Of a stretch of 64,000 nt of DNA, positions 17,614 through 26,480 are shown piece by piece. Made by a program: the position numbers and the translations under genes. The number at the start of each line of letters is the position of its first letter. Within the stretch, counting starts at the first letter, position 1. The stretch comes from Phycisphaeraceae bacterium (lineage in GTDB: Bacteria; Planctomycetota; Phycisphaerae; Phycisphaerales; UBA1924), in NCBI GenBank assembly GCA_019636495.1, contig JAHBXL010000009.1:62001-126000 (forward strand). Direction: 5' to 3'. Under the pieces are notes generated by a model. It had not been told where the DNA came from and did not search any database. It worked only from the letters and a program-made list of their open reading frames with translations.

Positions 17614-18402
17614 TCAGCGCGACCCGGCCGAGACTTCACGCACGGGAATCTGCACTTCGTACCACTTCCGGCTGCCGGGCATTTCCGGACCGTTGTAGTA
17701 CAGCGCCCGGGGCTCGCCCGCGGCACGCCACTCCGGGTGCTCATCAAGCCAACGTCGGAGCGTCTCAATGCCGTCCTGCACGCGCCGTCGGGCATAGGAA
17801 CCCTGCCCGCCCAGCGCGAGCACGGTCATCGGTTCGGTGTCCACGACCCGCACGCGTCCCGCATCACCGGTGGGCCCCAGATCGGCGGTTCGATAGACAA
17901 ACGACATCGTCCACTCGCTCCCCGCGCGACTCTCGCCGCCGCCGCGATAGTCCATCTCGACCGGCGAGGTCATCGCGATGCCGCGGTCCTTGATGTGCCG
18001 GAAGAGCGGCCAGAAAGCGAAGTTCATGCCGAGATCAGGGTTTGATCCGCCATCGACCTCGGCCCGGCGGATCGACGGGTACCGCTTGAGATCGATCGCA
18101 CCCGGCGGCGTCGGCGGCGGATACCCGGCAGGAAGCGGCGTCGTAATGGCGCTCTGCCCGAAATGGAAGTTCTCACCACGCTGCACGATTGCCGCTGCCA
18201 CATCGCCGCCCACGCGCAGCACATGCCAAGCGCCGTCCTCCCCGGCAGCATCCACATCGTGCACCACCGCGCCAGGCGTCTCGGCCGTCACCATCTCGAC
18301 GCCGCGGCCGCGGCAACCGACGATTGCCGTTGTCGCCGCAAACGCCAGGAACAGGGCAGAACCTGCCAGCCAGGGGTGTTCTGAAACGGTGAATGCGGAC
18401 AT
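17614..18402 (-). CDS. SOUL-family heme-binding-like lipoprotein
   Basis: This 262-residue protein has a lipoprotein signal with Cys30 in AIVGC, so it is probably anchored outside the cytoplasm. The mature part is a SOUL domain: ENFHFGQSAIT, MTSPVEMDY and MSFVYRTADLGPTGD follow the family order, and RVQDGIETLRRWLDEHPEW is the usual C-terminal helix. Some SOUL proteins bind heme or tetrapyrroles, but the family has many members without proven binding, and no axial ligand is certain here. AGAGGAG at good spacing supports the start. A 135-nt gap separates it from the upstream DUF4097-type gene. Confidence 0.85.
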   Translation of the reverse strand: MSAFTVSEHPWLAGSALFLAFAATTAIVGCRGRGVEMVTAETPGAVVHDVDAAGEDGAWHVLRVGGDVAAAIVQRGENFHFGQSAITTPLPAGYPPPTPPGAIDLKRYPSIRRAEVDGGSNPDLGMNFAFWPLFRHIKDRGIAMTSPVEMDYRGGGESRAGSEWTMSFVYRTADLGPTGDAGRVRVVDTEPMTVLALGGQGSYARRRVQDGIETLRRWLDEHPEWRAAGEPRALYYNGPEMPGSRKWYEVQIPVREVSAGSR

Positions 18403-18537
18403 CGTCGGCTCCTCTTTCGAGGGCCTTCGATTCGGCGGCGTGATCGGATTCGATCCCTCACGCCCCCCCAGCCCACCCACCTCCTGCGGTGCGGCTGGCC
18501 GGTGCCTCGAAATGGGCAAGACCCACACACCGCCGGG

Positions 18538-19422
18538 CTAGTTTACCTGCTCTGCACGCTCCCGGAGGTCAATGCGCCCGTTGGTAGTTCGCACGCGAGA
18601 TCGGGGCTCGCTCCCCTCCCTACGCACGACTGCCCACTCGCGCTCGTCGTCCATTTCGACCGCCCCGGTCAGCACGCGGACGCGGACACGACCGTTGAAC
18701 GACTCGGCCCGCGTTTCGCCGCGGAAACCCGGCCCGACTTCCAAGTGCACCGACCCGTTGGTCGTGCGGATGTCGACCGGCCCCGGGTTGTCGTCGCTCA
18801 GTGCGACCTCGATCGGCCCGTTGGCCGTGACCACCTGCACGCGACCGGTCACGCCTCGCAGATCGACCGGCCCGTTACTGGTTCGTACGCGGCATGCGCC
18901 GCGATGGTCTGTCACTTCCACCGAGCCGTTGCGAGTGCTGATCTCCGCGTCCCCCTGGTGACCCTTCAGGCTCACGTCGCCGTTGCCCGAATCGATCCGC
19001 GCTTCGCCCGACAGGCCCTCGACCGCGATGCTCCCATTGCCAGTGTGCACGGTCAATGCGGCGCAGGCGGGCAGTTCGACAATCAATGACGCGGCCTCGC
19101 CCGCCTCGCGCCAGCCGATCGGCCATTGAACGCGGACGCTCAGGTCTCCCTCGGGGGTCCTCAGCGCCACGATGCGGACCGACTCGCCGCGACGCGCCGT
19201 GCGGGCACGGATGTCGGCGGTGATCACTGCTTCCTGCGCTTCGCCGCGACGGACGGCGATGTCGCCGTTGTCGCCCTCGACGGTAACGGCCCGGTCGCCG
19301 GCAAAGGGCACACGCATGACGGCCTGCCGCTGCGACATCGGCCCGTCCGCATCGGTCGTGACGCACCCGCCAAGCACGCCGAACTGAGCCAGGAGACACA
19401 ACATGATGAACAGACTTCTCAT
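18538..19422 (-). CDS. DUF4097-type repeat lipoprotein (putative adhesin fold)
   Basis: The 294-residue product has a lipobox with Cys20 (GVLGGC). It then has at least six turns of a beta-helix repeat with the pattern NGxIxVEGxxGxxxIxTxNGxV (for example NGSIAVEGLSGEARIDSGNG and NGPVDLRGVTGRV). This is the fold of DUF4097/DUF2807 proteins, often called putative auto-transporter adhesins, whose true role is unknown. In some bacteria they sit beside stress or sigma-factor genes; here there is no such neighbour. The start is supported by a moderate GGTGG. The M3 peptidase gene ends 28 nt upstream, so the two may be co-transcribed. Confidence 0.85.
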   Translation of the reverse strand: MRSLFIMLCLLAQFGVLGGCVTTDADGPMSQRQAVMRVPFAGDRAVTVEGDNGDIAVRRGEAQEAVITADIRARTARRGESVRIVALRTPEGDLSVRVQWPIGWREAGEAASLIVELPACAALTVHTGNGSIAVEGLSGEARIDSGNGDVSLKGHQGDAEISTRNGSVEVTDHRGACRVRTSNGPVDLRGVTGRVQVVTANGPIEVALSDDNPGPVDIRTTNGSVHLEVGPGFRGETRAESFNGRVRVRVLTGAVEMDDEREWAVVRREGSEPRSRVRTTNGRIDLRERAEQVN

Positions 19423-19450
19423 GTTCCACCCTCGGTCCGCCATCGGAACA

Positions 19451-21172
19451 CTATTGCGGCAGTTCGGCCAGTTCAGCCTCGACCATCGCCGTCAGGCGGC
19501 CGATGTTCGTCGGCGAAAAATCGAACGCCAGCCCCGCCGCGCCGAACAGGTCCGGCAGCGGACGAGACCCGCCCAGCGCAAGCGCGTTCTTGTAATGCCC
19601 GAGCGCGGCGTTCCGATCCTTCTTTGCATTCAGCCAGACCTGCAACGCGCCCAGTTGGGCGATGCCGTACTCAATGTAATAGAACGGCGCGCCGAACAGG
19701 TGCAGCACACGGTGCCACGAGGCGCCCAGCAGGCCCTCGAGCCCCGACCAATCGAACCCCGGCCCGTACCGACGCTGCAGTTCGGCCCACTTGGCGTGCC
19801 GCGACGGCGCATCGTTCTCGGTCGTGTACAGCCAGTGCTGGAACTGATCCACGACCGCGATCGTCGCCAGGCCGACGAGCAACTGCTCGAGGTGCGCTCG
19901 GCGCGCGCGGGCGGCGTCCGCCGCTTCGTAGTACTCATCGAAGTACGGATGCGCCAGCAACTCCATGCTCATCGATGCCACCTCGGCAAACTCCAGCGGC
20001 AGTTCGTTGCGATAGTGCAACAGCGGCTCGGAGCGGCACAGCAGCGTATGGAACGCGTGACCGGCTTCGTGCACCAGCGTCTCGACATCGCGCTGCACAC
20101 CCGCCGCGTTCATGAAAATGAACGGCACCCGCGTCCGTTCCCGGCTGGCCTGATACCCGCCGGGCGCCTTGCCCTTGCGCGATTCAAGGTCCAGGCATTC
20201 GACGCCGGCCGCGGGCTCGCACAGAAAGTCGAACATCCGCTGAAGGTCCGGGTCCATCCGTGCGAACACCCGGCGTGTCCGGTCCACGAGTTGGGTGGCA
20301 CCCTCGAACGGCCGCAGCGCGGGCCTGCCCTTGGGATCCGCCTGGCCGTCCCACGGGCGGGGCTGCGCGATGCCCATCTCCCGGGCGCGCGATGCCATGT
20401 TCTTCCGAACAAGCGGCGTGACGTGCCGCTCGATCCCCGCGGCAAAGGCGTCGCAATCGGCCGGCGAGTAGTCGAACCGCCGCCGCGCCCTGAAGGCATA
20501 GGCCCGGAAGTCCGGCAGGCCCGCGTTCCGCGCGATCTGCCGGCGCAGGTCCACCATGCGGTCGAAGATCGCATCAATCTTCGCGGCATCCGCGAAACGG
20601 CGCTGCGCGGCCAGCCGCCATGCCTCCTCGCGCGAAGTACGGTCCGGGTCCTCGTTGAACACCGCCATCTGCGTGAGCGTTCGCTCCTTGCCGCGGAAGT
20701 TGACGGTCATCGCCCCGCAGATCTCCGAGTACTGCTGGTCGAGTCGCGCCAGTTCCGTCTCCAGCGGGATGTTCTCGGGGCGGAACAACTCGACCGAGGT
20801 CTTCAGGTCGCGCAGCATGACGCGGTAGCGGCCCTGGTCGAGTCCGTCGACAAAGGGACTCTCGACGATCTTGCGGTCAAGATCGAAGGACGCCTGTTTG
20901 AGCCGGGGCTGCACCTGCTCGACATGGTCGAGATAGGCCTTCTGTGCCGCCGCATCGTCCGTGCGCCGGGTCATGTTGATGTACAGGATGGAGCCCGCCT
21001 CGCCCGCCGCGGCATCGAGTTCGCTTCGGTCCATGATCAGCCTGCGCAGGCAGTTGGCGCAGTGCAGTTCGCGCGACAGCAGATCGGCGTACAACGGCTC
21101 GAGCGCGGGCCACGCCGCGGCGTCAAGGTCGGTGGGGACAAACTCGGATGCTGGGGCAAAGTCGGTGATCAT
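19451..21172 (-). CDS. M3 family oligoendopeptidase
   Basis: This 573-residue metallopeptidase belongs to family M3 (oligoendopeptidase F/thimet group), cytosolic zinc enzymes that cut short peptides. The zinc motif is HEAGH at 368-372, with the third-ligand region EFAEVASMSMELL about 25-30 residues later. The helical N-terminal lid precedes it, and GIAQLGALQVWL near residue 500 fits the family's C-terminal region. The length is typical, and no signal peptide is visible. The ATG start lacks a strong ribosome-binding site. It sits between the zinc-ribbon membrane protein and the DUF4097-type lipoprotein on the same strand, and no functional link is evident. Confidence 0.93.
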   Translation of the reverse strand: MITDFAPASEFVPTDLDAAAWPALEPLYADLLSRELHCANCLRRLIMDRSELDAAAGEAGSILYINMTRRTDDAAAQKAYLDHVEQVQPRLKQASFDLDRKIVESPFVDGLDQGRYRVMLRDLKTSVELFRPENIPLETELARLDQQYSEICGAMTVNFRGKERTLTQMAVFNEDPDRTSREEAWRLAAQRRFADAAKIDAIFDRMVDLRRQIARNAGLPDFRAYAFRARRRFDYSPADCDAFAAGIERHVTPLVRKNMASRAREMGIAQPRPWDGQADPKGRPALRPFEGATQLVDRTRRVFARMDPDLQRMFDFLCEPAAGVECLDLESRKGKAPGGYQASRERTRVPFIFMNAAGVQRDVETLVHEAGHAFHTLLCRSEPLLHYRNELPLEFAEVASMSMELLAHPYFDEYYEAADAARARRAHLEQLLVGLATIAVVDQFQHWLYTTENDAPSRHAKWAELQRRYGPGFDWSGLEGLLGASWHRVLHLFGAPFYYIEYGIAQLGALQVWLNAKKDRNAALGHYKNALALGGSRPLPDLFGAAGLAFDFSPTNIGRLTAMVEAELAELPQ

Positions 21173-21202
21173 GGGCCATTGAAGGCGCGCCCGCGCGGTT
21201 CG

Positions 21203-21985
21203 TCAGGCCCCGGCCTTGCCCGCCGCGGCGACCCACGCCGACAGTTCGGCCCCCAATTGCAGCAGCACCCACAACACGAAATGCGCCAGCGCGATGAGGG
21301 CAGCGCCCGCGCGGTCTTTCTTGAACAGCAGCATCACCGCGAGGTAGTACACCCCCATCGCCACCCCCCACTTGATCGCCATCGCGACCCCCGCATGAAC
21401 CGGGATCCGCAGCGACACGACCAGGTGGAACAGCGCCACCGCCAGGAACATCCTCGCCGCGGCGAGTTCGAACCGGCCGAACGCCTGCTCCGACAGTTTC
21501 GCGGCAACCGCGACCGCCGCGACACCGGTGCACGTGTGCAGCGCGATGTTGTAGAGCATGAGCGCGATGGTGCCGACCGTTACCCAGACTCCGGCTGCCT
21601 CGGTATTGACGCCGCTGAAGATGAGCGCGCCCAACGCCAGAAAGACCCCCGCGGTCGCCAACACCTGCGGGCCGCCTCGGCCCGGCACAACGAACTCCCC
21701 GCCGCGCGGCGCGGCCTTGGGCTTTTCGGCATTGGGGTCCACCTCCACCACTCCGACGCCCGGCTCGCGCACGACGTTGGCCTTGAGGTCGTACCCGCAT
21801 TTGATGCACAGCACCGCGTCGTGTGCAAGCGTCGCGCCGCACTTGGGGCAGGTGTCGTCCACCAGTTCGATCGGCGCGGGCTCTTCTCCGGCGGGCCGCG
21901 CCAGCGGCGGCCTCGGCTCGGCGCCAGTGGGCCGCGAAGAGTCCTGTTTGTTCTGCTCGGGCACGGCGTTGGTATCGTCGGGCAT
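21203..21985 (-). CDS. Zinc-ribbon membrane protein of unknown function
   Basis: The 260-residue protein has a proline-rich N-terminus and then a zinc ribbon with Cys46, Cys49, Cys60 and Cys63 (CPKCG, CIKCG). At least four hydrophobic helices follow from about residue 108 (VLATAGVFLALGALIF, VWVTVGTIALMLYNIAL, MFLAVALFHLVVSL, VAMGVYYLAVMLLF) and a final one near 240. Such zinc-ribbon plus membrane-domain proteins are common in planctomycetes and have no assigned function. It starts 5 nt downstream of the preceding gene's stop, so the two are probably translated from one transcript. Confidence 0.82.
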   Translation of the reverse strand: MPDDTNAVPEQNKQDSSRPTGAEPRPPLARPAGEEPAPIELVDDTCPKCGATLAHDAVLCIKCGYDLKANVVREPGVGVVEVDPNAEKPKAAPRGGEFVVPGRGGPQVLATAGVFLALGALIFSGVNTEAAGVWVTVGTIALMLYNIALHTCTGVAAVAVAAKLSEQAFGRFELAAARMFLAVALFHLVVSLRIPVHAGVAMAIKWGVAMGVYYLAVMLLFKKDRAGAALIALAHFVLWVLLQLGAELSAWVAAAGKAGA

Positions 21986-21990
21986 GCGGT

Positions 21991-23295
21991 CTACCTCGGT
22001 TCGCGGTCATCGGCCGAACGCGCCGACTGTACCGCGTCGAGCACGGACATGAGCAGTTCGACAACCTGTTGTTCGGGATCGTTGGGAAGTTGTTCCATCG
22101 CATGGACGGCGAGAATCTCGCGGTCCGGCGCGATGACCACGAATGCCGCGCCCGCTCCCGGCGCGGTGCGGTGAAGTTCCTCGTTCACACGGGAGGCCGC
22201 CGCGGCAACGACGGGCTCTGCGCCGGAGCGGGGCACGCGCGCGGCCCACGCCGGCGCGGCATCCGCCGCGTCCCACGCCGCGCCGAGCCCCACCGAGATC
22301 GCGTCCGAACCGCGTGCGGCGCCAATCTCAACGGCGAGCGCCTCCAAGACGCCCATCGCGACCGATTGGGCGCGCTCGCCGGGCCCGACAAGCAGAACCA
22401 GCGCGGGGCGCGGTCGGCCATCCGGTCCGCGGGTCAGGCTCTTGAGCAGTTCTCCACCGTCGCGAGCCGCATCGATGCCCAGCGATGTGCCCGTCGCGCC
22501 CAGGTCGGCGTGCAGTGCCAGAGCCGAAATCGTGTCGACCCTCGGCCGGGGAAGACCGTCGGGCCCCGTGGCCGCGACCTCGGCCAGCCGCGCCGTGCTG
22601 GGGGCATGCTCGATGGTGATGATCGTCCCAGCCTCGTCTGCCGGCTGGTGCGTGATCGAAACCCGCCGCAGCCGCCCCGATGCGCGGTCGATCGTGACCG
22701 AGACCAGCCCGCCAGGGTACCGGCCCTCCAACTTCAACTCGCCCGCGCGCGGCGCGGTCGCAACCCCATCCCACCGCACGCCGTTCGCGTACTGAGTGAA
22801 CACTGCGGGCACGCGGCCATCCGCCGATACAACATCAGGGACGGCAAGAGGAATCGGCAGGAGCGCAGCGTCGAGTACCTCGGCCGCGCTCGCACCCGAT
22901 GCCGAGCGCTCGTACACCGGTCCTTCGGTCGCGCTTAACGCGACCCGTACCGTGCCCATCGGGTCTTTCTCTGACCCGCCTCGCGCATCGATCAACAACC
23001 GCCCCGCGCTGATCACCATGCGTGCGATGGACCGGCCATCCTCGGCAGGCTCGGTGCGGACCAGCAGCAGGCTGCGCCGGGCGAGTCCATCGCCGCGGCG
23101 AACGCTGACACGAAGCCGCTCGGTGACGGGCCCAGCCGTGTAGGCTGCACGAGCCCGGGCAAAGAAGGCCGCCGCGTCAGTCGGCGAGTCTCGGTCTCGC
23201 GATGCGACAGGCGGCTCAGGCTGCACCGCCACGGCCGCCGCCGGCAGACCAACGGCCGCGACCATCGCCCACATTCGACTCAAAGGGCCCCGCAT
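21991..23295 (-). CDS. Exported protein with LolA-like N-terminus and thioredoxin-fold-like C-terminus
   Basis: This 434-residue protein has a signal peptide (residues 1-24). The N-terminal half (AAAFFARARAAYTAGPVTERLRVSVRR and following strands with LKLEGRYPGGLVSVTIDRASGRLRRVSI) resembles outer-membrane lipoprotein carrier or DUF2092 sequences. The C-terminal half (PALVLLVGP, AFVVIAPDREILAVHA) has the strand order of a redoxin but no CxxC motif, so a redox role is unlikely. I assign no function. It begins 9 nt after folK's stop and precedes the zinc-ribbon gene by 5 nt, so a folK operon is likely. Confidence 0.7.
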   Translation of the reverse strand: MRGPLSRMWAMVAAVGLPAAAVAVQPEPPVASRDRDSPTDAAAFFARARAAYTAGPVTERLRVSVRRGDGLARRSLLLVRTEPAEDGRSIARMVISAGRLLIDARGGSEKDPMGTVRVALSATEGPVYERSASGASAAEVLDAALLPIPLAVPDVVSADGRVPAVFTQYANGVRWDGVATAPRAGELKLEGRYPGGLVSVTIDRASGRLRRVSITHQPADEAGTIITIEHAPSTARLAEVAATGPDGLPRPRVDTISALALHADLGATGTSLGIDAARDGGELLKSLTRGPDGRPRPALVLLVGPGERAQSVAMGVLEALAVEIGAARGSDAISVGLGAAWDAADAAPAWAARVPRSGAEPVVAAAASRVNEELHRTAPGAGAAFVVIAPDREILAVHAMEQLPNDPEQQVVELLMSVLDAVQSARSADDREPR

Positions 23296-23304
23296 GGGCG
23301 GAGT

Positions 23305-23826
23305 TTAGCGCGGTCGGCGCGCCGGCCGGGGCTCGCGCTCGCGCAACGCGGTGAGCAGGGCCGCCACGGTGCGGCCGAGCGTCGGCACGACAAACTCCGG
23401 AGCGATTTGCGCCAGCGGCTCGAGCACAAAGGCCCGCTCGTGCATGCGCGGGTGCGGGATGCGCAGCCCGGGTTCATCGATCACCTGCCCGTCGTACAGC
23501 AGCAGGTCCAGGTCCAGCGTGCGCGGGCCCCACCGCCCGATCTCGGCGGCGCGGTCGCGACCCGCCGCTCGCTCAATCGCGTGCAACCGCGAGAGCAACT
23601 CGCGCGGCGTGAGCATCGTTCGCAGGAGTGCAGCGGCGTTCAGATACGGCCCGCCCGGATCGGCCCCGCCCGGCAGCCCGACCGACGCGGTGACAATTGC
23701 CTCGGATCGGCTCAGGATGACCGTTCCGGGGAGCGCGGCCAGGGCCGCCACCGCGCCCGCGATGTGCGCAGCCCGATCGCCCAGGTTGGAGCCGATGGCG
23801 ATGGCGGCGCGGTGCGCGGCGGGCAC
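23305..23826 (-). CDS. folK: 2-amino-4-hydroxy-6-hydroxymethyldihydropteridine diphosphokinase
   Basis: This 173-residue enzyme adds pyrophosphate to 6-hydroxymethyl-dihydropterin in folate synthesis. Signatures are AIAIGSNLGDR near the N-terminus, PYLNAAALLRT, and the ATP/Mg motif RWGPRTLDLDLLLY followed by PHPRMHERAFVLEPL. I chose GTG as the start; an adjacent TTG two codons upstream is possible, and neither has a clear Shine-Dalgarno. Reading further upstream would run through the terminator of fliA, so longer forms are unlikely. No folP or folB is next to it; the genes downstream are of unknown function. Confidence 0.9.
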   Translation of the reverse strand: MPAAHRAAIAIGSNLGDRAAHIAGAVAALAALPGTVILSRSEAIVTASVGLPGGADPGGPYLNAAALLRTMLTPRELLSRLHAIERAAGRDRAAEIGRWGPRTLDLDLLLYDGQVIDEPGLRIPHPRMHERAFVLEPLAQIAPEFVVPTLGRTVAALLTALREREPRPARRPR

Positions 23827-23840
23827 GCCCAAGACTAACC

Positions 23841-23881
23841 GCTCAAACAAGCACGGGCCACGGCAATGCCGCGGCCCGTGC
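23841..23881 (-). terminator. Intrinsic terminator of the flagellar cluster, after fliA
   Basis: A near-perfect hairpin has outer arms GCACGGGCC and GGCCCGTGC (9 bp) and an inner CGGC/GCCG pair around AAT. On the minus strand it is followed by TTGTTTG. It lies 33 nt after the fliA stop and separates the flagellar cluster from folK. Confidence 0.85.
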
Positions 23882-23914
23882 GAGGAGAACCCATGTTCGG
23901 AACGGCCGCGGAGC

Positions 23915-24775
23915 CTACTCGACCGGCTCGAGTTCGCGGGAGCGGTGCTGCATCTGGGCCTTGAGACGGGCAAGGATCGAGGAGTGCATCTGGCTGACGC
24001 GGGACTCGGACAGGTCCAGCGTGGCGCCGATCTCCTTCATCGTCATCTCCTCGTAGTAGTAGAGGATGACGATCAGCCGCTCAGCGCGGGAGAGGCCCTT
24101 GGTGATCAGGTCCTTGACGTCCTTGCGCTGGATCTCGGTGAACGGGTTGCGTTGCGACTCGTCCTTGATCACGTCGATCTCGCGGACGTCCTTGCTCCCA
24201 TCGGACTGGAAGCACTTGCGGGTCAGCGAATAGGTGCCGACGGCGACCGAATCTCGCTTGAGTTTGTCGAACTCCTCGCCAAAGAGGTTCAGGCGGCGCG
24301 AGAGTTCATCGTCGGTCGGATCGCGCCCGTTCTCCTTGGCGAACTGCTGGCGCGCCTGCTCGAACTTCGACGTGCGGTGGCGCACGAGGCGCGGCACCCA
24401 GTCCATCGAGCGGAGTTCGTCGAGGATCGCGCCCCGGATGCGCGGCGCGCAATAGGTCTCGAACTTCACGCCGCGGTCGAGGTCGAACGCGTCGATCGCG
24501 TCCTTCAGGCCGAACAGGCCGACGGACATGAGGTCCTGGATGTCCACCTCGTCGGGCAGGCGGGCGTAGATGCGCTCGGCGTTGTAGCGCACCAGATGGA
24601 GGAACTTCTCCATCAGGTAGTTGCGGATTTCCACAGACCGCGTGCGCTGATACTCCTCCCAGACGGCCTTCATCGGCCAACTGTCGTATGGGGTGGGCTG
24701 GTTGGAGGGTTCGGCGTGTTCCGCGGCGTACCGCGACGATCGCGCGTGCGCGCCCGAGGCTCTCGTCCTTGCCAT
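23915..24775 (-). CDS. fliA: FliA/WhiG-family RNA polymerase sigma factor (sigma-28)
   Basis: The 286-residue protein has the region layout of FliA: sigma2 (RYNAERIYARLPDEVDIQDL, DAFDLDRGVKFETYCAPRI), sigma3 (GRDPTDDELSRRLNLFGEEF) and sigma4 with MTMKEIGATLDLSESRVSQ as the recognition helix. Such factors transcribe late flagellar genes, usually held back by FlgM until the hook is complete; no flgM is in this window. AAGGAG 8 nt upstream decides the start among three nearby ATGs. It is the last gene of the flagellar cluster, followed by an intrinsic terminator, and it sits just after flhF-flhG, the classical order. Confidence 0.95.
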   Translation of the reverse strand: MARTRASGAHARSSRYAAEHAEPSNQPTPYDSWPMKAVWEEYQRTRSVEIRNYLMEKFLHLVRYNAERIYARLPDEVDIQDLMSVGLFGLKDAIDAFDLDRGVKFETYCAPRIRGAILDELRSMDWVPRLVRHRTSKFEQARQQFAKENGRDPTDDELSRRLNLFGEEFDKLKRDSVAVGTYSLTRKCFQSDGSKDVREIDVIKDESQRNPFTEIQRKDVKDLITKGLSRAERLIVILYYYEEMTMKEIGATLDLSESRVSQMHSSILARLKAQMQHRSRELEPVE

Positions 24776-24878
24776 ATGGTCGGCTCCTTGACCACTCATC
24801 GCATTGCCCATCGCTGCAACCGTTGAAGCGATGGTCACATCCGTGCGAGCCCGGCCGATCCATGGCCGAGCGGGCCGG

Positions 24879-24907
24879 AGTATACACAGACGCTCACCGA
24901 CGCAAGC
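24879..24907 (-). promoter_or_regulatory. Possible sigma-70 promoter before fliA
   Basis: In the 165-nt gap before fliA the minus strand carries TATACT (five of six bases of the -10 consensus). A weak GCTTGC lies 17 nt upstream as the possible -35. The gap has no gene that I can see. Confidence 0.35.
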
Positions 24908-24940
24908 CATCCCTGGCTGTGGAAAGGAATGTGGAAAACA

Positions 24941-25279
24941 TCACGACGCCGCCGCGCCGGTGTTCGGCGGTGCCGGGGTAGACAACTCGGCCGGATGGGA
25001 CGGTCCCACCGGCATGGACTGCTTGTACGATTCGACCGATTCGACCACCACGCGCTCGATGATCATGCCCACGACCAGGCCCACGACCTGGCAGGCGACC
25101 ATGCTTGCCAACGCGCGGAACAGGATCACATCTCCCGCATTGTCGGCGGCAAGGCCCGCGATGACCGCGACCGCGAACCCCGAGAGTCCGCAGCAGGCCG
25201 ATACAACCTTGGGAAGAGTTCCGCCGGTCAACACAACGCTCCGGTAGGTCCGAACACTCCGCTGTCGCTGCGCAGGCAA
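24941..25279 (-). CDS. Small membrane protein between flhG and fliA
   Basis: The frame encodes up to 112 residues with two predicted membrane helices (VVSACCGLSGFAVAVIAGLA and VACQVVGLVVGMIIERVVV) and a proline-rich tail. The longest form would start at TTG with no ribosome-binding site. A GTG or TTG near 25228-25234, preceded by CGGAG, is a better start and would give about 97 residues. I recognise no family. Its place inside the flagellar cluster makes a flagellar or polar-localisation role possible, but this is inference from position only. Confidence 0.6.
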   Translation of the reverse strand: MPAQRQRSVRTYRSVVLTGGTLPKVVSACCGLSGFAVAVIAGLAADNAGDVILFRALASMVACQVVGLVVGMIIERVVVESVESYKQSMPVGPSHPAELSTPAPPNTGAAAS

Positions 25280-25358
25280 GACGACAGCGCACGGACTTGA
25301 AGTGGACCCTCAACCATCGGCCCGGGCCCGGGGCGACTTCAGTTCGCCGTGCGGAAAT

Positions 25359-26480
25359 TCACGAGTGCCGACGGAGCAGAATCCGGGCCAAAGCGGCGCG
25401 GAACCCCGGCGAGGCTTTCGGACGCGTCTGGGACACGCGGACACCCAACTGATCGATGAGCCGCGAGGCCAGCAGCACCATATGGCGTGCCGCGGGACAC
25501 TCGGGCGCGTAGAGGACGAGGGGGCATCGCGCCCTCACCGCCTGCGCGACCCGCAGATCTTGCGCGATCGATCCGAGCAGTTTTGGCCGAATACCCAGAA
25601 AACGACCGCAAACGGCCGTCAGTCGCGCGTGAACATCCTCGGCCTCGCCGCTGTCGACGCTCTGGTTGATCACCATGCGCAGCGCTTCTGCGCTGCCCGG
25701 CGACCACTCATGCTCCTCCGACAGCACGAGGCACTTGAGCAGCGCGTACGCATCGGCCATCGAAGTCGGTTCGGGAGTCGCCACGACCAGGCCAAGGTCG
25801 GCGGCATGCAACATCGTCGTGACCGAGCGGCCCACGCCCGCGCCGGTATCCACCACCAACACGTCGGCATCGCGTTCGAGTTCGCCGAGCAGTTCGAGCA
25901 TCTGCTGCTGTTCGCCCGGGGTGAGATCGGCCATGCGCGCGATGCCCGCCGAACCGGGAGCAAGACGGAACCCGCCCGGTGCATCGACCAGGATGTCCGA
26001 AACACTGATCGCTGCCCCATCGTGGAGCGGCAGCGGCGTGACCACGTGGTCCAGTCGCGCGGTGGGCGTCAGGCCGCAGAGCACATCGGCGTTGGCCGTG
26101 CCGAGGTCCGCATCAAGGAGGATCACACGAAGCCCGCGTGCCGCCATGGCCGCGGCGAGATTCACCGCGATGTTCGTCTTGCCCACGCCCCCCTTGCCCG
26201 AGGCCACCGCGACAACGCGGGCCAGGTGCGTCCGGGACTGCGCTCGCTCCCGGGCTCGATCGATTTCGCGGCGTTCGAGCACCGAACGCAGCACCGCTTC
26301 CGCCGCGGCGAGACTTGTCGCGGCGGGCGATGGTTCGCCATTTCCTGCGACCATGGCCCGCAGTCGCGTGGCCTGATCGTCGGCGGGGTTGGCCGCGCCG
26401 ACCGGGCCCGCCAGCAGCGAATCGATCTCAGCGTCGAGATCGCACACCGCATCCGCGCTGCGCAGCAGTTGGTCGCTCAC
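25359..26480 (-). CDS. flhG: FlhG/YlxH-type MinD-like ATPase
   Basis: This 373-residue ParA/MinD ATPase controls flagellar number and placement in partnership with FlhF. The deviant Walker A motif is ASGKGGVGKTN (93-103), followed by LLDADLGTANADVLCG and VLVVDTGAGVG. The first 90 residues form a charged helical extension before the ATPase domain. The start is GTG, overlapping the flhF stop in the arrangement GTGA; this coupling decides the start although the frame is open further upstream. Loss of FlhG in other bacteria causes too many flagella. Confidence 0.93.
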   Translation of the reverse strand: MSDQLLRSADAVCDLDAEIDSLLAGPVGAANPADDQATRLRAMVAGNGEPSPAATSLAAAEAVLRSVLERREIDRARERAQSRTHLARVVAVASGKGGVGKTNIAVNLAAAMAARGLRVILLDADLGTANADVLCGLTPTARLDHVVTPLPLHDGAAISVSDILVDAPGGFRLAPGSAGIARMADLTPGEQQQMLELLGELERDADVLVVDTGAGVGRSVTTMLHAADLGLVVATPEPTSMADAYALLKCLVLSEEHEWSPGSAEALRMVINQSVDSGEAEDVHARLTAVCGRFLGIRPKLLGSIAQDLRVAQAVRARCPLVLYAPECPAARHMVLLASRLIDQLGVRVSQTRPKASPGFRAALARILLRRHS

